11,591 bases of DNA from SFTH01 sp963643985 (GTDB taxonomy: Bacteria > Bacillota > Clostridia > Christensenellales > Aristaeellaceae), in contig CAVINP010000062.1 of NCBI GenBank assembly GCA_963643985.1, positions 1 through 11,591 on the forward strand, in the 5' to 3' direction. The translations under genes and the position numbers were made by a program. Below, piece after piece: positions 1 to 6,310 of this stretch (positions within the stretch are counted from its first letter, which is position 1; every line of letters begins with the position of its first letter). The notes under the pieces were generated by a model, which was not told where the DNA came from, searched no databases, and saw only the letters and a list, made by a program, of their open reading frames with translations.

Positions 1-193
1 ATCCGTTTTCATCCCTATTTGTGCCGGTCGCCGCGCCGGCATGAGGATTATCATGGAAAGCCGGGAGGATTGTCTAACGCCACCACTGCTCCTACGCACC
101 CGCGGCGATGCCGGAACCCGCGAAGCGACTGCTATAGGGAGCTGCCGAGCGGATGCGAGGCTGAGGGGTTGGTAGCATCATCCCCCAAAAAAC
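1..193. other. Gene-free stretch at the left edge
   Basis: I find no convincing gene here. The open frames lack ribosome sites and resemble no family I know. The stretch holds a small GC-rich inverted repeat (GCCGG/CCGGC, about 22-40), an 11-base match to the 4780 region (GGAAAGCCGGG at 55-65) and a dispersed-repeat copy (137-172, annotated separately). The terminator of the aroE-like gene begins immediately to the right. Confidence 0.6.
137..172 (-). repeat. Dispersed intergenic repeat, copy 1
   Basis: Read on the minus strand, this stretch matches 4797-4832 on the plus strand at about 30 of 36 positions with no gaps. The shared blocks are CCAAC, CCTCAGCCTCGC and GCTCGGCAGCTCCC, separated by a variable four-base core. 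Both copies sit in gene-free DNA. The pattern resembles the short intergenic repeats with CCTCAG and CAGCTCCCC blocks that I associate with many gut Clostridia genomes. I infer a multi-copy, non-coding element; only two copies are visible here. Confidence 0.6.
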
Positions 194-226
194 ATGCAAG
201 AGGCGATCGGATATCGCCTCTTGCAT
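187..226 (-). terminator. Intrinsic terminator of the degV-aroE operon
   Basis: A perfect 14-bp stem (194-207 with 213-226, ATGCAAGAGGCGAT and its complement) has a 5-nt loop. On the minus strand it is followed after one G by six T residues (187-192). It starts only 7 bases past the aroE-like stop codon. The plus strand also has a T-rich run after the stem (ATTGTTTTATT), so it may work in both directions. Confidence 0.88.
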
Positions 227-232
227 ATTGTT

Positions 233-1093
233 TTATTCTCCTTCGAATTCCTTCCTGAGCGCCTCGGTCATGATTTCGATCGGGGCCTTTTCGCCCGTCC
301 AGAGCTCGAAATTCAGTGCACCCTGGTTGACCAGCATGCCAAGGCCGGTCAGCACCCGTGCGCCCCTCTCCCGGGCCTTTTTCAGGAATACGGGCATGAC
401 GGGGTTGAACACCACGTCACAGACAGGCATGCCGGGTTTGATGCCGTCATAGTCGATGTCGGGGCAGCTGTCGGTCTCGGGGAAGAGGCCTACGCAGGTG
501 GCATTGATGAGTATCCCGGTATCCTGTGGCAGCTGAACCGTGCCGTTCCAGGGGAAGTAGCTTGCCTCGGCTTGGGTGTTCGCAGTGATGACACCGACCA
601 GTTCCTCGCCGCGACCCGCGTTGCGGTTGACGATGTTGATCTTCTTCGCGCCGCCCAGCGCACATTCCACGGCGATGGCACGCGCCGCACCGCCTGCACC
701 CAGTATGGTAACGGTCTTGCCCGCGAGTGCGATGTCCGCATCCTGCAGGGACTTCACAAAGCCCTTGCCGTCGGTGTTCTCACCGATCAGCTTGCCGTTT
801 TTGGCAACAACCGTGTTCACTGCGCCTATGATCTTTGCAGCGGGGCTGAGCTCGTCCAGGTATTTGATGACCTCGATCTTGTGCGGCATGGTGAGGTTTA
901 CGCCGCGCATGCCCACGGCCCGCAGACCGCGCATAGCGTCCTCCAGATCCTCAACTGCCACACGGCAGGTCAGATAACGCCAGTTCAGATGCAGTGCCTC
1001 AAAGCCGGCCTCTTCGACCACGCAGGTGGGATTGCCGTCCACCGGATCGCCGAACACGCCGACCAGCTCCGCGCGATAATTCTTGTCAGCCAT
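233..1093 (-). CDS. Shikimate/quinate dehydrogenase family protein with altered substrate-binding motif
   Basis: A 286-residue protein of normal length for AroE-type enzymes, which reduce 3-dehydroshikimate (or quinate analogues) with NAD(P)H in the cytoplasm. Seen: NLTMPHK at 66-72 with the catalytic lysine K72, GENTDGKGF at 104-112 with the catalytic aspartate D108, a GAGGAAR dinucleotide-binding loop at 132-138, NRNAGR at 156-161 (the site that usually favours NADP), and GLGMLVNQGALN at 250-261 with the conserved Q257. The N-terminal shikimate clamp, normally PVxHSxSP, reads PVDGNPTC (17-24): both serines are replaced, by N21 and T23. This gap-free change suggests a non-standard subgroup whose substrate may not be shikimate, so I give no symbol. 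The start is supported by GGAAGGA seven bases upstream. It follows the degV-like gene by 19 bp, and a strong terminator lies just past the stop. Confidence 0.88.
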   Translation of the reverse strand: MADKNYRAELVGVFGDPVDGNPTCVVEEAGFEALHLNWRYLTCRVAVEDLEDAMRGLRAVGMRGVNLTMPHKIEVIKYLDELSPAAKIIGAVNTVVAKNGKLIGENTDGKGFVKSLQDADIALAGKTVTILGAGGAARAIAVECALGGAKKINIVNRNAGRGEELVGVITANTQAEASYFPWNGTVQLPQDTGILINATCVGLFPETDSCPDIDYDGIKPGMPVCDVVFNPVMPVFLKKARERGARVLTGLGMLVNQGALNFELWTGEKAPIEIMTEALRKEFEGE

Positions 1094-1112
1094 TTTTCAT
1101 TCCTTCCGTTTA

Positions 1113-2006
1113 TCAAGCCGGCTTGCGTTCATCGCCCAGGAAGAACACGGCCACCGTGCCCGGCCCGCAGTGAGAGGCGATGATCGTACCGATATTTGTG
1201 ATGACTATCTTGCCCTTGAGCTTCGGAAAGGCCTGCTCGACGCTGTCACGCAGCGCCTCTGCCGACTCGCGGCAGTTGGAATTGCAGATAAAGCACTTGC
1301 CGTCATAGTCCGCGCCGCCCTCGGCATGCTCCAGCATGATGCGTGTGGTCTCGGCTATGGCCTTTTTCTTGCCACGCACCTTGTCGTAGGCGATGATGCG
1401 CCCTTCGTCGTTGAGGCGCATGATGGGGCAGATGCCGAGTATCGCGCCCAGCGTGGCCGCCGTGCCGGACATCCGGCCGCTGCGGCGATAGAAGGAGAGG
1501 TCGGTGGAGAAGAACTGGTGATGCACCTTCATGCGGTGGGAGATGATCCACGCCTCGGTTTCCTCGAGGCTTGCGCCCGCATCGCGCATATCCGCGGCAT
1601 AGTCCACCAGCAGGCCGTAGCCGGAGGAGGAGCAGAGCGAGTCAACCACGACGATCTTGCGCTGGGGGTACTTTTCACGCAGTTCTTCGGCCGCACGCTC
1701 GGCGTTGTTGACCGAGCCGGACATTCCCGAGCCGAACGCGATGTGCAGCACATCGCCGCGCTGCAGCAGCTCGTCAAAGAACTGCAGATAGGCATTTTCG
1801 TTGATCTGGGACGTGCGCGGCAGTTTGCCGTCGGCCAGTATGTCGTAGAAATGCTTCAGTGCGTTCGGGTCGCGCTCCATGTCGTCCACGAACTCTTTAT
1901 CCTCAACGGCGTAACCGTAAAAAATAACCGGGATATCGCGCGAGGACACATAGGCATACGGGAGATCCACAGTTGAACCGCAGCTCAGTATAAATTTCCG
2001 ATCCAT
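1113..2006 (-). CDS. DegV family (FakB-like) fatty-acid-binding protein
   Basis: A 297-residue protein of typical DegV length. DegV/FakB proteins bind a fatty acid in the cytoplasm; the best-known members present it to the kinase FakA so it can enter phospholipid synthesis. Family signatures in order: STVDL (11-15, the usual DSTxDL with the aspartate lost and CG before it), TSQ at 65-67, SGMSGS at 93-98 (normally SSGLSGT), VVDSLCSSSGYGLLV near 120-134, the long block YRRSGRMSGTAATLGAILGICPI at 173-195, and HCGPGTVAVFF near 279-289. The start is supported by GAGGTG eight bases upstream and a strong promoter behind it. It is the first gene of an operon with the aroE-like gene. No FakA gene is in the window, so its partner is unknown. 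The family is near certain; the ligand is not. Confidence 0.92.
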   Translation of the reverse strand: MDRKFILSCGSTVDLPYAYVSSRDIPVIFYGYAVEDKEFVDDMERDPNALKHFYDILADGKLPRTSQINENAYLQFFDELLQRGDVLHIAFGSGMSGSVNNAERAAEELREKYPQRKIVVVDSLCSSSGYGLLVDYAADMRDAGASLEETEAWIISHRMKVHHQFFSTDLSFYRRSGRMSGTAATLGAILGICPIMRLNDEGRIIAYDKVRGKKKAIAETTRIMLEHAEGGADYDGKCFICNSNCRESAEALRDSVEQAFPKLKGKIVITNIGTIIASHCGPGTVAVFFLGDERKPA

Positions 2007-2054
2007 TGTTTATGCACCTCTGTCTGTTTGTCGGAAAACCTTTTCACGCATAAA

Positions 2055-2083
2055 ATTATAACAAATATTTCGTCTGCGGTCAA
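2055..2083 (-). promoter_or_regulatory. Promoter of the degV-aroE operon
   Basis: On the minus strand there is TTGACC (2078-2083), a 17-bp spacer and a perfect TATAAT (2055-2060). It lies about 50 bp upstream of the degV-like start codon. It is a near-consensus housekeeping promoter, so constitutive expression is likely. No operator-like palindrome was seen over it. Confidence 0.85.
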
Positions 2084-2124
2084 CATCCAATCGGGGCAAA
2101 ATTTAGCACATCTTGCGTAAACGC

Positions 2125-2148
2125 AAAAAAATTTGGCGTAGCGAGCCA
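2125..2148 (-). terminator. Possible weak terminator after the YdcF-like gene
   Basis: On the minus strand a short TGGC/GCCA stem (2145-2148 with 2134-2137) is followed by AA and then seven T residues (2125-2131). The stem has only four pairs, so this is a weak call. It lies about 75 bp past the YdcF-like stop and upstream of the degV promoter, where a terminator would be expected. Confidence 0.3.
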
Positions 2149-2222
2149 CATCGGGCGATGAGTTCGTTACACCAATTGTCAAACGGATGGAGAATCAGAG
2201 CGGGAGAAGTGACGGAGAATCA

Positions 2223-2984
2223 CTACAGCCTCCCCAGCAGCATGTCGTGCATCAGCCCGACAAACTCGCGCATCATGTAGTGCGGCCAGGAGATCAGACT
2301 GGTCGCCACGGGGACGGCAGACACATCCCAGCCCAGTCCGTGCGCCAGAGCGCGGGCGCGGAAGATGTGAAAGTTGTTCGTGACGATGCCCACACTTGCG
2401 CTGTCCGGCACCAGTTCGCGGCTGAAACGCAGATTTTCGGACGTGTCGGTGGATTTTGCCTCCAAAATCAATCTGTCGGGGTCTATGCCGGCCTCGGTAA
2501 TCAGGCGATACATGCACGCCGCCTCACTCTCGGGTTCGTCCGAGCCCTGACCGCCGGAGAGCACGGCCTTGCAATCGGGGTTTTCCTGCAGGTACGCTGC
2601 AGCCCCGGCAGCGCGGTTGCGCAGTGCTCCGCTGGGACCGTCGGGGTTGACGCGTGCCCCCAGCACCACGATGTAATCAAGCCCCTGCGTCGCTCGGCCC
2701 ATGCCGCCCACGGCAATGACACACTCGGTAACGAGAAAGAAGGCTACAAGCGCCAGCACGGCTACGCGCAAAACAGTCAGAATAACGCCGCCCGGCAGCC
2801 TGCCGACGCGGGATGCATGTTTCCAAAAAAAGTAGCGTGCGACGCAGAGAATGCCAACGGTCGGCCAGAGGAACATCAGCGACTGCCCGAAGCGCACACA
2901 CAGTCCCAGCGCGAGATAGTAGACGATCATCAGCAGGCCTGCGATCAGTATCAGTGTGTTGATTACCGAAGCCGTCTTTGACAT
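2223..2984 (-). CDS. YdcF/SanA family (DUF218) membrane protein
   Basis: A 253-residue protein with about three N-terminal membrane segments (roughly residues 6-28, 34-54 and 66-91) followed by a DUF218 domain. The domain shows YIVVLGARV at 104-112, GALRNRAAGAAAYL near 119-132, LSGGQGSDE at 142-150, the acidic ESEAACM stretch near 152-158, STDTSENLRFS at 178-188 and TNNFHIFRA at 202-210. Relatives such as E. coli SanA, ElyC and YdcF act at or near the envelope and are linked to cell-wall integrity; their chemistry is not settled. An earlier in-frame ATG at 3002 is rejected: AAGGAG (2994-2999) lies inside that extension, nine bases before the ATG at 2984, and no ribosome site precedes the outer ATG. 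It lies downstream of the kinase behind a hairpin and has no obvious promoter of its own, so read-through may drive it. Confidence 0.85.
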   Translation of the reverse strand: MSKTASVINTLILIAGLLMIVYYLALGLCVRFGQSLMFLWPTVGILCVARYFFWKHASRVGRLPGGVILTVLRVAVLALVAFFLVTECVIAVGGMGRATQGLDYIVVLGARVNPDGPSGALRNRAAGAAAYLQENPDCKAVLSGGQGSDEPESEAACMYRLITEAGIDPDRLILEAKSTDTSENLRFSRELVPDSASVGIVTNNFHIFRARALAHGLGWDVSAVPVATSLISWPHYMMREFVGLMHDMLLGRL

Positions 2985-3009
2985 GGTGAATTTCTCCTTC
3001 ATTTAAATC

Positions 3010-3045
3010 AAACAGGAGCCGCCCGGCAAGAGGCAGCTCCCGTTT
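3010..3045 (-). terminator. Probable terminator or attenuating hairpin between kinase and YdcF-like gene
   Basis: An inverted repeat of about 13 bp (AAACGGGAGCTGC against GCGGCTCCTGTTT on the minus strand, two G-T wobbles) is followed by GTTTGATTTAA. The stem is strong but the T-run is broken, so termination may be partial and let some transcription into the YdcF-like gene 25 bp further on. Confidence 0.55.
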
Positions 3046-3077
3046 GACGAAATAGTGTGCGGTTTTGTTCCCGGGAA

Positions 3078-4649
3078 TCAGAAGTTGTCCACCGCGGCAC
3101 GCTCGGCGGGCAGCAGCGCGACATAGCCTTCCATGTACTTCTCGAGACCCGCGACATCCCTGGGATCGGGCTCGATGGTCACGCACTTCATGCCGGTGAA
3201 GACCTTGTTGTCCAGATAGTCCTCCAGCGTCTCGCCCTCTGCATGGCGCACCATGTATTCCGCCAGCAGCGCGATGCCCCATGCACCGCCTTCGCCTGCG
3301 GTCTCCATCACGGACACGGGCGCGTTGAACACGGCTGCAGTGAGCTTCTGACCGACGGTCTTGGTCTTGTACAGGCCGCCGTGACCCATCATGCGGTCCA
3401 CCTTCACGCCCTCCGCGTCGAGCTTGCGCTGGCCGAGTTTGATGGCACCCAGAGCAGAGAACACGATGGAACGTGCGAAGTTGCCCAGCGTAAAGTTGGC
3501 ATCGGGCTTTCTGACCATCAGCGGACGGCCGGCATCAAAGCCAGTGATGGGTTCGCCGGAGAAATAGCCGTAGGTCATCACGCCGCCGCAGTCCGCATCG
3601 GCCTCGAGCGCACTGTTCAGTATCGCGCCGTAGAGCGTATTGCCGTCAACATTTACACCGATGGCGGCAGAGAACTGTTTGAACAGATCCGCCCAGGCGT
3701 TCAGGTCGGAAGTGCAGTTGTTGCAGTGCACCATGGCCACCAGAGAACCGGAGGGCGTGGTGACCAGATCGATGGCGGTATCCACGTTCTGCAGGGGCTT
3801 CTCCAGCACCGTCATGGAGAACACGGACGTGCCTGCGGAGATGTTGCCGGTGCGCTGGCGCACGGCGTTGGTGGCGGTCATGCCCGTGCCCGCATCGCCC
3901 TCGGGCGGGCAGAGCGGGATGCCGACCTCGAGATCACCCTCGGCATCGAGCATCCGTACGCCTTCGGCCGTCAGCGTGCCGGCATCTTCGCCCGCGCAGA
4001 GCACGGTGGGCAGGATATCGGCGATCTTCCAGGCAAAACCCTTGGGCGCAACGAGCGCGGCAAACTTTTCGAGCATGGCGGCGTCGTAGGTATGCGTTGC
4101 GGGGTCGATGGGGAACATGCCCGAGGCATCGCCCACGCCCAGTACGCGCCTGCCCGTCAGCTGCCAGTGCAGATAGCCTGCGAGGGTGGAGACATAGTCG
4201 ATGCTGCCGACGTGCTCTTCACCGTTGAGAATCGCCTGATACAGATGGGAAATGCTCCAGCGCAGAGGAATGTTGTAGTGGAACAGCTCGGTCAGCGCCG
4301 CGGCAGCCTCGCCCGTGATGGTGTTGCGCCAGGTGCGGAAGGGCACCAGCAGCTTGCCCTGCTTGTCAAAGGCCATGTAGCCGTGCATCATGGCGCTGAT
4401 GCCGATGGCAGCCACGCGCTTGAGCGTCACGCCGAACTTTTCGCGCACATCGCGCTTCAGATCGGCATAGCAGGCCTGCAGACCGCTGTGGATGATGTCC
4501 AGACCGTACGTCCACACGCCGTCCACCAGCTGATTTTCCCAGTCAAAGCTGCCCGTTGCAATGGGTGCATGATTTTCGTCGATGAGCACCGCCTTGATGC
4601 GGGTCGATCCCAGTTCAATGCCGATCACGGCTTTTTCAAGATTAACCAT
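3078..4649 (-). CDS. FGGY family carbohydrate kinase
   Basis: A 523-residue sugar kinase of the FGGY class, which transfers phosphate from ATP to pentoses, ketoses or polyols in the cytoplasm. The N-terminal ATPase motif GIELGSTRIKAVLID lies at 10-24. GISAMMHGYMAFD at 83-95 matches the sugar-side region. PPEGDAGTGM at 248-257 carries the expected catalytic aspartate D252. GNISAGTSVFS (268-278) and MMGHGGLYKTKTVGQKLTAAV (420-440) form the second ATP-binding half, followed by TAGEGGAWGIALLA (450-463). It looks closest to ribulokinase- and xylulokinase-like enzymes of Clostridia, but no isomerase or epimerase is nearby, so the sugar cannot be named. The start is well supported: GGAGG lies nine bases upstream, and a promoter with an extended -10 lies about 60 bp upstream. 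Confidence 0.9.
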   Translation of the reverse strand: MVNLEKAVIGIELGSTRIKAVLIDENHAPIATGSFDWENQLVDGVWTYGLDIIHSGLQACYADLKRDVREKFGVTLKRVAAIGISAMMHGYMAFDKQGKLLVPFRTWRNTITGEAAAALTELFHYNIPLRWSISHLYQAILNGEEHVGSIDYVSTLAGYLHWQLTGRRVLGVGDASGMFPIDPATHTYDAAMLEKFAALVAPKGFAWKIADILPTVLCAGEDAGTLTAEGVRMLDAEGDLEVGIPLCPPEGDAGTGMTATNAVRQRTGNISAGTSVFSMTVLEKPLQNVDTAIDLVTTPSGSLVAMVHCNNCTSDLNAWADLFKQFSAAIGVNVDGNTLYGAILNSALEADADCGGVMTYGYFSGEPITGFDAGRPLMVRKPDANFTLGNFARSIVFSALGAIKLGQRKLDAEGVKVDRMMGHGGLYKTKTVGQKLTAAVFNAPVSVMETAGEGGAWGIALLAEYMVRHAEGETLEDYLDNKVFTGMKCVTIEPDPRDVAGLEKYMEGYVALLPAERAAVDNF

Positions 4650-4707
4650 ATCAAATAACCTCCGGTTTTCAATTGTTCATCTGCTTGAATGCATGAATCT
4701 CAATAGC

Positions 4708-4737
4708 ATTATAACATAAAAGCAGGCGTTTTGTCAC
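4708..4737 (-). promoter_or_regulatory. Kinase promoter with extended -10
   Basis: On the minus strand there is GTGACA (4732-4737), an 18-bp spacer and TATAAT (4708-4713), with TG one base upstream of the -10 (TGTTATAAT). The -35 and most of the spacer fall inside the inverted repeat at 4718-4745, so a regulator bound there would block polymerase. Confidence 0.78.
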
Positions 4738-4745
4738 CTGCTTTT
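4718..4745. promoter_or_regulatory. Perfect inverted repeat over the kinase promoter (operator or terminator)
   Basis: AAAAGCAGG (4718-4726) and CCTGCTTTT (4737-4745) are perfect 9-bp complements around 10 bp. Two readings are possible. As an operator, it covers the -35 and spacer of the kinase promoter. As an intrinsic terminator, its stem ends in TTTT and would stop transcripts from the DUF3786 operon some 180 bp past that operon's last stop codon. Both roles could hold at once. Confidence 0.6.
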
Positions 4746-4796
4746 GGAGCTCCTGAATCAAAAAAGAATGGTTCATTACGGAAAGCCGGGGGAAAG

Positions 4797-4846
4797 CCAA
4801 CGCCTCAGCCTCGCCGGTGCTCGGCAGCTCCCCTTGCAGGGGCGCC
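4797..4846 (+). repeat. Dispersed intergenic repeat, copy 2
   Basis: This is the plus-strand counterpart of the copy at 137-172 (see that entry). This copy extends further right into a small CCCCTTGCAGGGG hairpin, and is preceded by GGAAAGCCGGG (4780-4790), which also occurs at 55-65. It lies between the ABC operon and the kinase promoter. Confidence 0.6.
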
Positions 4847-4928
4847 AACCGCAAGCCATTCAACCGGTATCCGGCAACTGACTCTCAGTCATTCCGGTGA
4901 CCACTGATCACCGGCCACCGTTGCACCG

Positions 4929-5519
4929 TCAGCTCATTCTCCGGGAAACATCCTCCAGAAAATCGCCCATCACGTAGTAGAGCGTCTCGTACCTCAGGCG
5001 CGTGAGCACGTTTTCATCCCAGAAAAAGTCCAGCTGCGGCGGGAAATCATCATCGGCCGCCCAGAAGCGAACGGCCAGACGCAGGTCCGAAAATACGGGA
5101 ATCACGCCCGAAACATCGCCCTTTTCAAAATCGGCACAGCTGATGCCGGCCAGAACCGCCGCAAAACCGGAGATGTTTTTCTGGAATTTTTCGGCATAGA
5201 CCCCGTAGAGCCGCGTGCTGCTCGGCTGGGACTGCCCCACGTGCGGCAGGGAGTTGGTGGCGCACCATCTGCCTGCACTCTGCGTGGGCGCATGGCTGAG
5301 ATAATCAAATATCGCAAGCGTGGCATTAAAGCCTGCCTGCTCATTGCCGCACAGTATGCTCCCGTCGCGGCGCGATATCCGCATTTCCTCTCCCAGATAG
5401 GAGACGAATATATATTCTTTATCCGAATGCAGTTCATGCAGGCGGATCAGTTTTTCCTGATCCATCTGCACGAACAGCTTCTGCGCGTTGTCCCGCGCTA
5501 TGATGTAGTTGTTTCTCAT
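4929..5519 (-). CDS. DUF3786 domain protein
   Basis: A 196-residue soluble protein with no signal peptide or membrane segment. It matches my memory of the DUF3786 family, whose function is unknown: IFVSYLGEEMRISRRDG near 37-53, LAIFDYLSHA at 68-77, GRWCATNSLPHVGQ near 83-96, YGVYAEKFQKN near 105-115, and the hallmark FWAADDDFPPQLDFFWDEN at 152-170. The start codon overlaps the ATPase stop by four bases (ATGA, 5516-5519) and no strong ribosome site precedes it, so translation is probably coupled to the ATPase. This places it in the transporter operon and suggests a role tied to the transported compound, but no reaction can be assigned. Confidence 0.8.
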   Translation of the reverse strand: MRNNYIIARDNAQKLFVQMDQEKLIRLHELHSDKEYIFVSYLGEEMRISRRDGSILCGNEQAGFNATLAIFDYLSHAPTQSAGRWCATNSLPHVGQSQPSSTRLYGVYAEKFQKNISGFAAVLAGISCADFEKGDVSGVIPVFSDLRLAVRFWAADDDFPPQLDFFWDENVLTRLRYETLYYVMGDFLEDVSRRMS

Positions 5520-6310
5520 CCCAGCAATGTGCGGTCACCCGCAAGCTCGCGGCCCGCGGCCTTCTCGAACATCTCGAGCAGGTCGGCCTTGTGCAGCCGT
5601 TTCTTTTCCTCACCGCTCACGTCGACCACCACGCGCCCGCCGTCCATCATGATCAGGCGATTGCCCAGACGTATGGCATCGGACATGTTATGGGTGACCA
5701 TCATGGCGGTCAGATGCTTTTCCGCAACGAGTTCCTCGGTGATCTTGAGCACCTTTGCGGCCGTCTTGGGGTCAAGCGCCGCAGTGTGCTCATCGAGCAG
5801 CAGCAGCCGGGGCGTGTTGAGCGTTGCCATCATCAGTGTCAGCGCCTGCCTCTGGCCGCCGGAGAGCAGGCCGACCTTGGCCGTAAGGCGATCCTCCAGC
5901 CCCAGACCCAGTCTGGCCAGTTCCTTGCGGTACAGAGCGCGCTCGGCATCGGTGATGCTCCACCTCAGCGTGCGGCGCTTGCCGCGGCGATACGCCAGCG
6001 CCAGATTTTCCTCTATGTTCATGTCCGCCGCCGTGCCCATCATGGGGTCCTGGAAGACGCGTCCCAGAAACTTGGCACGTTTGAACTCGCTGAGTTTGGC
6101 CACGGACTGGCCGTCGATTTTGATGTCGCCGCCGTCCAGCGGAAACACGCCCGCCACGCAGTTGAGCAGCGTGGACTTGCCCGCACCGTTCGAGCCGATG
6201 ATGGTCACAAAGTCGCCCTCGTCAAAGTGGATGGAGAGGTTTTCGAATACCCGCTTTTCGTTGACGGTGCCCGCATTGAACACCTTTTTGATTCCCAGTA
6301 CGTCAAGCAT
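5516..6310 (-). CDS. ABC transporter ATP-binding protein (TrpZ-like)
   Basis: A 264-residue ATPase that powers the permease encoded just upstream. Walker A GSNGAGKS lies at 39-46, the Q-loop glutamine at 87 in VFQDP, the signature LSGGQ at 149-153, Walker B LLLLDE at 169-174 followed by the D-loop ALDP, and the switch histidine H207 in VTHN. All nucleotide-binding parts are intact. An earlier in-frame ATG at 6349 is rejected. The chosen start at 6310 has GGGAGG eight bases upstream and overlaps the permease stop by eight bases, typical of coupled translation. The order binding protein, permease, ATPase with a single permease matches the TrpXYZ type. Confidence 0.93.
   Translation of the reverse strand: MLDVLGIKKVFNAGTVNEKRVFENLSIHFDEGDFVTIIGSNGAGKSTLLNCVAGVFPLDGGDIKIDGQSVAKLSEFKRAKFLGRVFQDPMMGTAADMNIEENLALAYRRGKRRTLRWSITDAERALYRKELARLGLGLEDRLTAKVGLLSGGQRQALTLMMATLNTPRLLLLDEHTAALDPKTAAKVLKITEELVAEKHLTAMMVTHNMSDAIRLGNRLIMMDGGRVVVDVSGEEKKRLHKADLLEMFEKAAGRELAGDRTLLG

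Larger units (their letters stand above)
4650..4928. other. Gene-free region between the kinase and the ABC operon
   Basis: No gene is supported. The right part holds small palindromes: TGACT/AGTCA (4879-4883 with 4887-4891) and CCGGTGA/TCACCGG (4894-4900 with 4908-4914). Neither has a T-run, so neither looks like an intrinsic terminator. The middle carries repeat copy 2 and the left part the kinase promoter. Confidence 0.6.

Noticed and set aside
194..1183. A 329-codon open frame on the plus strand opposite the aroE-like gene
   Set aside because: It starts inside the terminator hairpin and is antisense to a gene with intact catalytic motifs.
3057..4658. A 533-codon open frame on the plus strand opposite the kinase
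   Set aside because: It is antisense to a well-motifed FGGY kinase, is rich in His, Ala, Arg and Gly as expected of a GC-rich shadow, and has no ribosome site or recognisable domain.
4879..4914. Two small hairpins downstream of DUF3786 as its terminator
   Set aside because: The stems are clear (TGACT/AGTCA and CCGGTGA/TCACCGG) but no T-run follows on either strand.
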